64,000 nt of DNA from Sphingobacteriales bacterium (GTDB taxonomy: Bacteria; Bacteroidota; Bacteroidia; Sphingobacteriales; Sphingobacteriaceae): positions 186,001-250,000 of the forward strand of contig JACXVB010000001.1 of assembly GCA_014763615.1 (NCBI GenBank), given 5' to 3'. The translations under genes were made by a program, and so were the position numbers. Below are positions 17,290-24,644 of this stretch, piece by piece; positions within the stretch are counted from its first letter, which is position 1, and every line of letters starts with the position of its first letter. The notes below the pieces were generated by a model. It ran no database searches. It had not been told where the DNA came from and was given only the letters and a program-made list of their open reading frames with translations.

Positions 17290-18606
17290 ATGTCATCAGT
17301 AGAGACAAATTACATTCCTTACAAAGTGAAGGACATTTCCCTAGCAGAATGGGGAAGAAAAGAAATTGAATTAGCCGAAGCAGAAATGCCGGGCTTAATG
17401 GCTTTAAGAGAAGAGTTTGGCGCAAGCAAACCCCTTAAAGGAGCAAGAATCGCAGGATGTTTACACATGACTATCCAAACTGCAGTTTTAATCGAAACTT
17501 TAGTAGCTCTTGGAGCCGATGTGACTTGGTCATCTTGTAACATTTTCTCCACTCAAGACCATGCAGCAGCAGCAATTGCAGCAGCAGGTATTCCAGTTTA
17601 TGCTTGGAAAGGCATGAGTGCTGAAGAATTTGATTGGTGTATTGAGCAAACTTTATTTTTTGGCGAAGATCGTGAACCATTAAATATGATTTTAGATGAT
17701 GGTGGCGATTTAACCAACATGGTTTTAGATAAATACCCAGAATTAGCCGCAGGCATCAAAGGTATTTCTGAAGAAACTACCACAGGAGTTCACCGTTTAC
17801 ACGAGCGTGTTAAAAAAAGAACTTTATTAATTCCTGCAATCAACATTAATGATTCTGTTACTAAATCAAAATTTGATAATAAATACGGTTGTCGCGAATC
17901 TTTAGTAGATGCTATCCGTAGAGCAACAGATATAATGATGGCTGGTAAAGTAGCTGTAGTTTGCGGTTACGGAGATGTGGGTAAAGGTTCTGCAGATTCT
18001 CTACGTAATGCAGGTGTGAGAGTGATCGTAACAGAAATTGATCCAATTTGTGCTTTACAAGCTGCAATGGAAGGTTTTGAGGTGAAAAGATTAGCTACTG
18101 CTATTAAAGAAGCTGATATCGTGGTAACAGCAACTGGAAATAAAGACATCGTTAGAAGTGAGCACTTTAAAGCTTTAAAAGATAAAGCGATTGTTTGTAA
18201 CATCGGCCATTTTGATAATGAAATTGATATGGCTTGGTTAAACAAAAACTACGGTCATACTAAAGTTGAAATCAAACCTCAGGTAGATAAATATACTATT
18301 GATGGTAATGATGTGATTGTTTTAGCAGAAGGTCGTTTGGTAAACTTAGGTTGTGCCACAGGTCACCCTTCATTTGTAATGTCTAACTCATTCACCAACC
18401 AAACTTTAGCACAAATAGAACTTTGGACTAACTCAGGAGCTTATGAAAATAAGGTTTATGTGTTACCAAAAACTTTAGATGAGAAAGTAGCTCGTTTACA
18501 CTTAGCTAAAATTGGTGTTGAATTGGAAGAATTAAGACCAGATCAAGCTGATTACATTGGTGTAACGGTTGAAGGTCCTTTCAAAACAGACGCTTATAGA
18601 TACTAA
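17290..18606 (+). CDS. ahcY: Adenosylhomocysteinase
   Basis: A 438-residue enzyme that reversibly splits S-adenosylhomocysteine, the product of SAM-dependent methylation, to adenosine and homocysteine. Recognisable parts are the N-terminal substrate domain with [16 protein letters not shown], the segment LDDGGDLTN, the NAD-binding glycine-rich loop [13 protein letters not shown] (about residues 220-235), [11 protein letters not shown] and the C-terminal tail ending DAYRY that reaches into the partner subunit. Length and ends are those of the bacterial family. It stands alone with a consensus promoter and a terminator. Confidence 0.97.
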   Translation: MSSVETNYIPYKVKDISLAEWGRKEIELAEAEMPGLMALREEFGASKPLKGARIAGCLHMTIQTAVLIETLVALGADVTWSSCNIFSTQDHAAAAIAAAGIPVYAWKGMSAEEFDWCIEQTLFFGEDREPLNMILDDGGDLTNMVLDKYPELAAGIKGISEETTTGVHRLHERVKKRTLLIPAININDSVTKSKFDNKYGCRESLVDAIRRATDIMMAGKVAVVCGYGDVGKGSADSLRNAGVRVIVTEIDPICALQAAMEGFEVKRLATAIKEADIVVTATGNKDIVRSEHFKALKDKAIVCNIGHFDNEIDMAWLNKNYGHTKVEIKPQVDKYTIDGNDVIVLAEGRLVNLGCATGHPSFVMSNSFTNQTLAQIELWTNSGAYENKVYVLPKTLDEKVARLHLAKIGVELEELRPDQADYIGVTVEGPFKTDAYRY

Positions 18607-18641
18607 GTAATAGTATCAAGATAAAAGTATCAAGTATCAAG

Positions 18642-18672
18642 ACCGTTCTGAGATCATCAGAGCGGTTTTTTT
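18642..18672 (+). terminator. Terminator of ahcY
   Basis: ACCGTTCTGA (18642-18651) pairs with TCAGAGCGGT (18657-18666) with one G-U pair, followed by seven T. Just before it, the sequence AGTATCAAG is repeated three times (18611-18641). Confidence 0.8.
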
Positions 18673-18709
18673 ATGTGATGATAAAACTTAAATATGCTTT
18701 TAGCATTTC

Positions 18710-18717
18710 TATCTTTG
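18710..18717 (+). promoter_or_regulatory. -7 element of pdxJ
   Basis: TATCTTTG ends three bases before the ATG at 18721. A -33 TTTG is not clear. If used, transcription would start at or inside the start codon, giving a leaderless mRNA. Confidence 0.45.
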
Positions 18718-18720
18718 TAT

Positions 18721-19443
18721 ATGTCACAAGCAAAACTTTCTGTTAATATCAATAAAATTGCCACGCTGCGTAACTCTCGTGGAGGCGATAACCCTAATCT
18801 TTTAAAAACCGCATTAGATTGCGAGCGTTTTGGTGCGCAAGGAATCACGGTTCACCCACGTCCGGATGAACGTCATATCCGTTATCAAGATGTTTTTGAT
18901 TTGAAAGCTAAAATCAAAACGGAGTTCAATATTGAAGGCAACTGTCAAGAAGAAAAATTTGTAAAATTGGTTTTGGATAACGAGCCAGCTCAGGTCACTT
19001 TAGTTCCCGATGCTTTGGGACAAATTACCTCTAACCATGGTTGGGATACCATCAAACATCAAAACTATTTGCAAGACATCATCGCGGTTTTCAAAGAAAA
19101 AGGAATCCGTGTTTCCATTTTTGTGGATCCTAATGTAGAAATGGTGGAGGCAGCAAAAACGACTGGAACGGATAGAATTGAATTATACACCGAAGCTTAT
19201 GCTAAGCAATTCGAAAATAACAGAGAAAAAGCTATTCTTCCTTACATCAATGCGGCACACAAGGCTAACGAATTAGGTTTGGGCATCAACGCCGGTCATG
19301 ATTTAGATTTGCATAATCTCCAATATTTTGCGCAACATATTCCGGGTTTGTTGGAGGTAAGTATTGGTCATGCACTTATCTGCGATGCCTTGTATTTAGG
19401 TTTAGAGAACACCATTCAGCGTTATTTGTATCAGTTGAAATAA
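18721..19443 (+). CDS. pdxJ: Pyridoxine 5'-phosphate synthase
   Basis: PdxJ condenses 3-amino-2-oxopropyl phosphate with 1-deoxyxylulose 5-phosphate, the last ring-forming step of the DXP-dependent vitamin B6 pathway. The 240-residue protein is a TIM barrel beginning LSVNINKIATLRNSRGG, with HPRPDERHI (catalytic His and Arg region), EGNCQEEF-like and GINAGHDLDLHNL near the end, and a final phosphate-binding SIGHAL. An open frame continues nine codons upstream to 18694, but that stretch is hydrophobic, not conserved, and overlaps the -7 element, so the ATG at 18721 is preferred. Confidence 0.95.
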   Translation: MSQAKLSVNINKIATLRNSRGGDNPNLLKTALDCERFGAQGITVHPRPDERHIRYQDVFDLKAKIKTEFNIEGNCQEEKFVKLVLDNEPAQVTLVPDALGQITSNHGWDTIKHQNYLQDIIAVFKEKGIRVSIFVDPNVEMVEAAKTTGTDRIELYTEAYAKQFENNREKAILPYINAAHKANELGLGINAGHDLDLHNLQYFAQHIPGLLEVSIGHALICDALYLGLENTIQRYLYQLK

Positions 19444-19444
19444 T

Positions 19445-19452
19445 TATATTTG
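19445..19452 (+). promoter_or_regulatory. -7 element of the ParDE-like operon
   Basis: TATATTTG begins one base after the pdxJ stop. A TTTG at 19425-19428 is 16 bases upstream, shorter than the usual 19-20. The first gene starts at 19474. Confidence 0.45.
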
Positions 19453-19473
19453 ATAAAATAAGAATCAATCTCC

Positions 19474-19722
19474 ATGACAATCAAAGCAATCAGAGAAAAG
19501 CTTCAAGATTACATCAAAACAGCAGATGATAAAAAAATCAAAGCCATTTTTACTTTGGTGAAGAGCGATATTGAAGAAAAATACAATTGGTGGGAGGATA
19601 AAGAATTCCTAGATGACTTAGATGAAAGAGAGAAAAGATATGAAGCAGGATTAGACAGAGGTTATACTCTTGAAGAAGTAAAAGAGGAAATCTTAAAACT
19701 AAAAGCTGAAAGGAGTGGCTAA
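19474..19722 (+). CDS. Antitoxin-like protein of a ParE-family toxin-antitoxin pair
   Basis: An 82-residue, highly charged protein (KAIREKLQDYIKTADDKK at the N-terminus; helical acidic middle; GYTLEEVKEEIL near the C-terminus). This is a family found in Bacteroidota directly ahead of ParE/RelE toxins; it lacks an obvious helix-turn-helix or ribbon-helix-helix signature. The toxin gene starts inside its last codons (8-bp overlap), the usual layout for antitoxin-first type II modules. It is expected to bind and block the toxin and to repress the operon with it. Assignment rests mainly on context. Confidence 0.7.
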   Translation: MTIKAIREKLQDYIKTADDKKIKAIFTLVKSDIEEKYNWWEDKEFLDDLDEREKRYEAGLDRGYTLEEVKEEILKLKAERSG

Positions 19723-20008
19723 TTATAAAATTGTTTTATTCTTAAAAGCTCAAAAAGAATTAAACGAATCTTACAAATGGTATGAGAAACAAAAATCTGG
19801 TTTGAGTTTAAAATTCCTTAATCAAGTAGATGAGTCACTAAAATCTATATCAAATAATCCAGAATTTTATCCTGTAAAAGAAAGAAATTATAGAGAATTT
19901 GTAATGAAGGTTTATCCTTATTTGAAAATTTACAAAATCAAGGAAAGAACTAATGAAGTGTTAATATTCTCTATCTTCCACTCCAAAAGAAATCCAAAAC
20001 TCAAATAG
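19715..20008 (+). CDS. ParE/RelE-family toxin
   Basis: A 97-residue basic protein with the ParE fold pattern: a first strand YKIVLFLKAQKEL, a helical hairpin ESYKWYEKQKSGLSLKFL and the strands YREFVMKVYPYLKIYKI and VLIFSIFHSKRNPK. ParE relatives poison DNA gyrase, while RelE relatives cut mRNA at the ribosome; the length and the helical hairpin favour ParE. It begins with GTG at 19715 and overlaps the antitoxin by 8 bp; no ATG is available in this frame before the first strand. It ends 9 bp before mnmH, so the selenium gene may be co-transcribed with the toxin. Confidence 0.8.
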   Translation: MANYKIVLFLKAQKELNESYKWYEKQKSGLSLKFLNQVDESLKSISNNPEFYPVKERNYREFVMKVYPYLKIYKIKERTNEVLIFSIFHSKRNPKLK

Positions 20009-20017
20009 GATTCAAAA

Positions 20018-21049
20018 ATGGTAAAACAATTTTCGCTTCCTGAATTTTTAGAAAAGGCAAAAACCACTGTCGTGGTTGATGTGCGTACACCTTTAGAATT
20101 TGAACAAGGACATATACCCGGAGCGATTAATATTCCTATTTTTACTAATGAAGAGCGGGTAATTGTAGGCACCACTTATAAACAACAAGGTAGGCAAGCT
20201 GCTATTTTATTGGGTTTTGAATTCACTGGGGTTAAATGGGCTGATTTTATCCGACAAGCGGAGGAATCAGCTCCTGATAAAAAAATCATGGTGCATTGTT
20301 GGCGAGGCGGAATGCGAAGCGGTGCTATGGCTTGGGCTTTTGATTTGTATGGTTTTGAGGTTTATACCTTAAAAGGTGGCTACAAATCTTTTCGCCGTTT
20401 TGGTATCGATTCCTTTTCTAAATCTTACCCATTCCAAATTTTAAGTGGGAGTACCGGTTGTGCAAAAACTAAAACTCTTCAATCCATGAAAAAGCTTGGA
20501 GAGCAGGTGATAGATTTGGAAGATTTGGCGCAACATCAAGGTTCTGCTTTTGGTTCTATGGGTAAACTTGTTCAGCCATCGCAAGAGCAATTTGAAAATC
20601 TTTTAGCCACCGAATTGGCTAAAATGGATGTTTCTAAGCCTATTTGGCTAGAAGATGAAAGTGTAACTATTGGCAAAAGAGTAATTCCAAAACCTATTTG
20701 GGAGCAGATGCGGAGGGCGCCAGTAGTTAAAATCAATATTCCAAAAGAAGAACGAATAGATTTTTTGAATGAAGATTATGGAAATTTGGATAAAGATTTT
20801 TTGAAAACATCTGTGTTGCGTATTCAAAAAAGATTGGGTCCTTTAGAAACCAAACTCACCTTGCAAGCCATTGATGAGGGCAGAATGAAAGATTTTATTC
20901 GTCAAGTGTTAGTTTATTACGATAAAACTTATGCAAAGGGCATCAATAATAGAGAACATCAAAATATTTTTACCCTAGAAATTTCTAAAATCAATCCTTT
21001 AGAAAACGCAAAAGCTATTTTAGAGTATAAGAAAAGTAATAAATTGTAA
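20018..21049 (+). CDS. mnmH: tRNA 2-selenouridine synthase
   Basis: MnmH (SelU, YbbB) replaces the sulfur of 2-thiouridine at wobble position 34 of tRNA-Lys, -Glu and -Gln with selenium, through a geranylated intermediate, using selenophosphate from SelD. The 343-residue protein has an N-terminal rhodanese domain (1-125) with catalytic Cys94 in VHCWRGGMRS, and a C-terminal P-loop domain. The P-loop reads GSTGCAKT (144-151), where the glycine normally before the lysine is alanine, an unusual change. selD follows 0.9 kb downstream, after a TPR gene, giving the full selenouridine pathway. No selA or selB is seen in the window. Confidence 0.93.
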   Translation: MVKQFSLPEFLEKAKTTVVVDVRTPLEFEQGHIPGAINIPIFTNEERVIVGTTYKQQGRQAAILLGFEFTGVKWADFIRQAEESAPDKKIMVHCWRGGMRSGAMAWAFDLYGFEVYTLKGGYKSFRRFGIDSFSKSYPFQILSGSTGCAKTKTLQSMKKLGEQVIDLEDLAQHQGSAFGSMGKLVQPSQEQFENLLATELAKMDVSKPIWLEDESVTIGKRVIPKPIWEQMRRAPVVKINIPKEERIDFLNEDYGNLDKDFLKTSVLRIQKRLGPLETKLTLQAIDEGRMKDFIRQVLVYYDKTYAKGINNREHQNIFTLEISKINPLENAKAILEYKKSNKL

Positions 21050-21110
21050 TTTAGCTAACAATAGATGTGAATAGAAAAATACGCAAGTCCACTTAAATTT
21101 TATAATCAAC

Positions 21111-21977
21111 ATGAACAACAAATTATCGAAAGACCTACTAAAACTGATAGGGTCTCATGATATAAAAAACGAAAAGGATTTAGAAAAATTTGTTGATAAA
21201 CTAATGAGCGGTCAACTTATTGGATTGCCAAATGGAGTTGGAAACCCAAGTGAAATTGCTCGAAGTTTAGTGGAAGAGTCTTACGAATTAGATGATTACT
21301 ATGAAGCAAAAGAAAAAGTTCAACAAGCTTTAATGATTGATGAAGAATGCATTGAAGCTTATGAATTTTTAGCAGCAACAGAAGAATTTCCAAATATCGC
21401 TCTTGTTTTTTTAGAGAAAGCTATTTCTATTGGGAAAAATAAATTTGAGGGTAAATACCTTAAAGAAAACCGAGGATATTTTTGGGGGCTACATGAGACT
21501 AGGCCGTATATGCGGTGTTTGCAAGCTTATGCCGAATGTCTATATTTAATAGGTAAAATTAAAGAGGGGATTTCGGTTATGGAAGAATTAATTTCTCTTA
21601 ATCCAAATGATAATCAGGGAATTAGAGATTTTTTGCTTTTATATTTAATAGAGGATAAACAACCATTGAAATTTGTGAAATATGACAACATGTTCAAAGA
21701 TGATACGAAGACATTTATGCTCTTTAATAGAGCACTATTCGCTTATCAAACAGAGGGAAATTCAGAAAATGCCACAAAAAAGTTAAAATCAGCTATCCAA
21801 AAAAACAAATATGTTGCTCCTTTAATTCTATCAAAAAAAGAAATTGAAGAAACAGTAAGCTCCTATTTTATCGGAAGTAAAGATGAAGCAATCTATTATT
21901 GCATAGGTGCAAAAGATATTTGGTACAAAATTGATGGTGCAATAGATTGGCTTAAAACAAACGCAAAAATTAAATAA
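21111..21977 (+). CDS. TPR-type protein (ST7-like)
   Basis: A 288-residue soluble protein, all helical. The middle contains repeats in the TPR style: [27 protein letters not shown] and, after [28 protein letters not shown], a second unit ending [19 protein letters not shown]. The motif GYFWGxxETRPYMR followed by LNPNDNQG is a signature I know from bacterial TPR proteins related to the eukaryotic ST7 family. Its function is unknown; it is expected to bind another protein. It lies between mnmH and selD, and its stop overlaps the selD start by one base (TAATG), so it is translationally coupled to selD. Whether it has any role in selenium use is not known. Confidence 0.65.
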   Translation: MNNKLSKDLLKLIGSHDIKNEKDLEKFVDKLMSGQLIGLPNGVGNPSEIARSLVEESYELDDYYEAKEKVQQALMIDEECIEAYEFLAATEEFPNIALVFLEKAISIGKNKFEGKYLKENRGYFWGLHETRPYMRCLQAYAECLYLIGKIKEGISVMEELISLNPNDNQGIRDFLLLYLIEDKQPLKFVKYDNMFKDDTKTFMLFNRALFAYQTEGNSENATKKLKSAIQKNKYVAPLILSKKEIEETVSSYFIGSKDEAIYYCIGAKDIWYKIDGAIDWLKTNAKIK

Positions 21978-23020
21978 TGGAAAATATAAAACTAACCCAA
22001 TACTCTCATGGCGCTGGTTGTGGATGTAAAATTTCACCAGCCGTTTTAGATAAAATTTTACATAGCGGTATTAAATACGAAGCCGATAAAAACTTATTGG
22101 TAGGAAACGATACCCGAGATGATGCTGCAGCTTATGATTTAGGCAACGGAATGGCACTCATTTCTACTACCGATTTTTTTATGCCCATAGTGGATGACGC
22201 CTTTGATTTCGGGAGGATTGCCTCAGCAAATGCCATTTCTGATGTGTATGCCATGGGCGGAAAGCCAATTTTAGCGATTGCGATTTTGGGGTGGCCGATT
22301 GATAAATTGGAGCCGGAAGTAGCTCAGAAAGTTTTGGAGGGTGCTCGTTCTATTTGTGCAGAAGCGGGAATTACCTTAGCGGGCGGGCACAGTATTGACT
22401 GCCCAGAACCTATTTTTGGGTTGGCGGTAAATGGAATGGTGGAAATCAAGAATCTGAAACAAAATTCTACCGCTAAAGCGGGATGTAAATTATACCTCAC
22501 CAAAGCTTTGGGTGTAGGAATTTTAACTACCGCCCAAAAGAAAGGAATTTTAAAAGCAGAGCATGCTGATTTGGCACCAAAATCTATGGCTAAGCTGAAT
22601 AAAATTGGAGAAGTAATTGGCAAATTGGATGAGGTAAAAGCCATGACGGATGTGACGGGTTTTGGTTTGCTTGGTCACCTCTCAGAAATGTGCGAGGGCA
22701 GTAATTTACAAGCCGAGATTGATTTTGATAAAGTGCCAAAACTGAAAGTGATTGATGAGTATTTAGATCAAAAGTCTATACCAGGAGGTACCCATAGAAA
22801 CTGGGCAAGTTACGGACATAAAATTGGAGACATTACTGAAAGACAAAAACACATCCTCGCTGATCCACAAACCAGCGGAGGTTTGCTCGTCGCTGTTGAA
22901 CCTGAATTTGCAACCACTTTTGAAGCACTTTTGAAAGAAAACGGAATTCCTGAGGAGAACTGTATTTCTTTTGGAACGCTATCTGAAAAAGGGGATGGGA
23001 AGTGGATTGAGGTGAAGTAA
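21977..23020 (+). CDS. selD: Selenide, water dikinase
   Basis: SelD makes selenophosphate from selenide and ATP. The 347-residue protein has the N-terminal active-site loop HGAGCGCKI with Cys17 (the position that is selenocysteine in some species; here an ordinary TGT) and the nearby lysine, the AIRS-type ATP/metal motifs [39 protein letters not shown] and [11 protein letters not shown]. It is the only selenium donor the preceding MnmH needs. Its start shares a base with the stop of the TPR gene. A toxin-antitoxin promoter begins immediately after its stop. Confidence 0.96.
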   Translation: MENIKLTQYSHGAGCGCKISPAVLDKILHSGIKYEADKNLLVGNDTRDDAAAYDLGNGMALISTTDFFMPIVDDAFDFGRIASANAISDVYAMGGKPILAIAILGWPIDKLEPEVAQKVLEGARSICAEAGITLAGGHSIDCPEPIFGLAVNGMVEIKNLKQNSTAKAGCKLYLTKALGVGILTTAQKKGILKAEHADLAPKSMAKLNKIGEVIGKLDEVKAMTDVTGFGLLGHLSEMCEGSNLQAEIDFDKVPKLKVIDEYLDQKSIPGGTHRNWASYGHKIGDITERQKHILADPQTSGGLLVAVEPEFATTFEALLKENGIPEENCISFGTLSEKGDGKWIEVK

Positions 23021-23021
23021 A

Positions 23022-23053
23022 TTTGTTTTGTTACCAAATTGGTAATATATTTG
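23022..23053 (+). promoter_or_regulatory. Promoter of higBA
   Basis: TTTG (23022-23025), 20-bp spacer, TATATTTG (23046-23053): a perfect Bacteroidota promoter. It starts right after the selD stop. The predicted transcription start (about 23059) is only about 4 bases before the TTG start of higB. Confidence 0.75.
23031..23045. promoter_or_regulatory. Palindromic operator in the higBA promoter
   Basis: TTACCAA-A-TTGGTAA is a perfect 15-bp palindrome filling most of the spacer between the -33 and -7 elements. It is the natural binding site for the HTH antitoxin HigA encoded by the operon. Confidence 0.65.
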
Positions 23054-23062
23054 TTTAACTGA

Positions 23063-23374
23063 TTGATAATCACAGCCAAAAAAACATTGGTCAAATTTTA
23101 TGAAAAGCATGCTTCTTCAAAAGAAAGTTTAGAAGCTTGGTTTTTAGAAGTTTCGGATGCTATTTGGCAAAAGCCGGAAGATGTAATTTTAGATTATCCC
23201 TCAGCTGATGTGATTATTGGTAAAAGGTTTGTTTTTAATATAAAAGGAAATCATTATAGGTTAATTGTTGATATTGAATTTAAATTAAAGTTGGTGTTTA
23301 TTGTTTGGATGGGTACGCATGCAGCTTATGACAAAGTTAATGTTAAAGAGGTAAAGTATGTTAAAAGTTATTAA
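23063..23374 (+). CDS. higB: HigB-family toxin (mRNA interferase)
   Basis: A 103-residue protein of the HigB_toxin family: it opens IITAKKTLVKFYEKHASSKESLEAWF and continues with ADVIIGKRFVFNIKGNHYRLIVDIEF and VFIVWMGTHAAYDKV, the family's conserved strands and final H-x-x-Y-D. Members cut mRNA on the ribosome. Toxin precedes antitoxin, the usual order for HigBA. The start is the TTG at 23063: the codon before it is a stop (TGA), no ATG occurs before the conserved N-terminus, and homologues begin at this point. It overlaps higA by 17 bp. Confidence 0.88.
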   Translation: MIITAKKTLVKFYEKHASSKESLEAWFLEVSDAIWQKPEDVILDYPSADVIIGKRFVFNIKGNHYRLIVDIEFKLKLVFIVWMGTHAAYDKVNVKEVKYVKSY

Positions 23375-23717
23375 AAGCGAAAGTGAATATGAAGATGCTT
23401 TAGCTAGAGCATACGAATTGATGCAGGAAGATTTTAAAGAAGAAAGTACAGAAGCTGATGAGTTAGTAATACTTACTTTGTTGATAGAACATTATGAGAA
23501 GCAGCATTATCCTATTTCTCCTCCTTCACCAATTGCTGCTATTAAATTTAGATTAGAACAATTAGGCAAACCAGTTTCAGAACTATCTGAAATTTTAGGA
23601 GCCAGAAGCAGACAATCAGAAATATTAAGTGGCAAAAGAAAATTGAGCTTAACGATGATTAGGAAATTACATCAAATTTTAGGAATTCCTGCTGAAAGTT
23701 TGATTGGGGAATATTGA
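23358..23717 (+). CDS. higA: HigA-family antitoxin with XRE helix-turn-helix
   Basis: A 119-residue protein. The acidic N-terminal half (SEYEDALARAYELMQ...DELVILTLLIEHYEKQHYPI) is the toxin-binding part. The C-terminal half (about 60-119) is an XRE-type helix-turn-helix: AIKFRLEQLGKPVSELSEIL, then the recognition region RSRQSEILSGKRKLS and LHQILGIPAESLIG. It should neutralise HigB and repress the operon through the palindrome at 23031-23045. The ATG at 23358 lies within the last codons of higB. Confidence 0.88.
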   Translation: MLKVIKSESEYEDALARAYELMQEDFKEESTEADELVILTLLIEHYEKQHYPISPPSPIAAIKFRLEQLGKPVSELSEILGARSRQSEILSGKRKLSLTMIRKLHQILGIPAESLIGEY

Positions 23718-23867
23718 AATGGAAGAAAAGCAGATTTGAAGATAAATTTATTGCCTAATTACTTGTAAAATAGTTTGAATTTAAATTCATCAAATAAAAA
23801 TATGATTACTCTAGGTAAATTGGAGAAAGGGTTTAAATAAGTAGTTAGATTAAGCTAAAAATGTATT

Positions 23868-24047
23868 ATGATGCAAAGTGGCAAATCAGAAATGTTTGAG
23901 CTAAAAAAGCAAGAACGTATCAGTGAAGATGATTACTTTGATAACCCAAAAAATATTGAAGGAATTGAAGAAGGTTTAGAAGATATTAAAGCTGGCAGAT
24001 TTGCCACTTTAAACCCCGACAAGAACCTATGGGAAAATATACTCTAA
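23868..24047 (+). CDS. YefM/Phd-like antitoxin remnant (short)
   Basis: A 59-residue frame from ATG 23868 (a second ATG is at 23871) with the acidic C-terminal pattern of toxin-binding antitoxins: DDYFDNPKNIEGIEEGLEDIKAGR. The last phrase is typical of antitoxins paired with YoeB/Txe or RelE toxins. It has no DNA-binding domain and is shorter than full YefM (about 80-90 aa). It overlaps the broken YoeB gene by 19 bp. It may be a truncated but still neutralising antitoxin, or part of a decaying module. Identification is by pattern and position. Confidence 0.6.
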   Translation: MMQSGKSEMFELKKQERISEDDYFDNPKNIEGIEEGLEDIKAGRFATLNPDKNLWENIL

Positions 24048-24305
24048 ATCTTTCAGTTAAGGCTGTTAAGGATTTAAAAGCAATTTATAAATCTGGAGAT
24101 CAATCGAGTATAAAAAGAATTGAACAAATATTTGTAGAGTTAGCCATTCGCCAAGAGAAGGAATTGGCAAGCCGGAAATGTTAAAACATCACTATGCAGG
24201 TTTATGGTCGAGAAGAATAAATCAGAAAGACTAATCTATAAAATTGAGGAAGAAATCGTCACTGTTTTTGTGATTGCCACGAAAGGGCACTATGAGGATA
24301 AATGA
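24029..24305 (+). pseudogene. yoeB: YoeB/Txe-family toxin, broken by two frameshifts
   Basis: The reading starts MGKYTLNLSVKAVKDLKAIY in one frame. Near 24155 it must shift to read PREGIGKPEMLKHHYAG followed by LWSRRINQK, the most conserved YoeB segment, and near 24227 it must shift again to read LIYKIEEEIVTVFVIATKG then HYEDK and stop at 24303-24305. All three pieces join in order to a complete YoeB (about 90 aa) whose final H-Y is the catalytic end of the family. Each single frame stops early. The toxin is therefore inactive unless the breaks are sequencing errors. The antitoxin frame just upstream is intact. Confidence 0.8.
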
Positions 24306-24345
24306 TTTTAAAGTTTATCTTGCGTAAGGGATTGCAGTGTAAATC

Positions 24346-24450
24346 CTTTTTGTTTGCCTTCGACTCCGCTCAGGCTGACAAACAAAAAGATTGTTCCAAA
24401 GGAACTCCTTCAGAGCAACAAAAAGCCCGACCCCGATTTTTCTTCGGGGT
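24346..24450. repeat. Interspersed repeat-like element with three hairpins
   Basis: The 339-bp gap after the YoeB remnant holds a 105-bp segment that is richer in GC than its surroundings. It has an 11-bp stem (CTTTTTGTTTG, 24346-24356, with complement 24379-24389) enclosing CCTTCGACTCCGCTCAGGCT, then GTTCC-AAA-GGAAC, then ACCCCGA...TCGGGGT. The CGACTCCGCTCAGG phrase is one I associate with short repeats scattered in Bacteroidota and other genomes. Function unknown; it may act as a terminator. Confidence 0.55.
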
Positions 24451-24569
24451 TACGCCCAAATAAAAAACTAATTATCTTCTAAAAAACTTCACACAAAATA
24501 AATTCTTTTTACCTTAAAAACTTTACAATTCTCCTGTTGTTTTAGTCTAAACAAAAGCATAAAAATTCT

Positions 24570-24577
24570 TATTTTTG
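24570..24577 (+). promoter_or_regulatory. -7 element of gcvP
   Basis: TATTTTTG matches TAnnTTTG; no good -33 is seen. The leader would be about 60 bases. I looked for a glycine riboswitch in this leader and saw none. Confidence 0.45.
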
Positions 24578-24644
24578 CCCTTTCATTAAATCGCTATTTA
24601 ATAAGGATTTAAAGCAGCTTTAAAAACCAAAAAAACTCCCCTTT

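Noticed and set aside
24306-24644. Glycine riboswitch ahead of gcvP
   Set aside because: The leader after the predicted start is about 60 bases and lacks tandem aptamer features; the structured part upstream is a repeat with simple hairpins.
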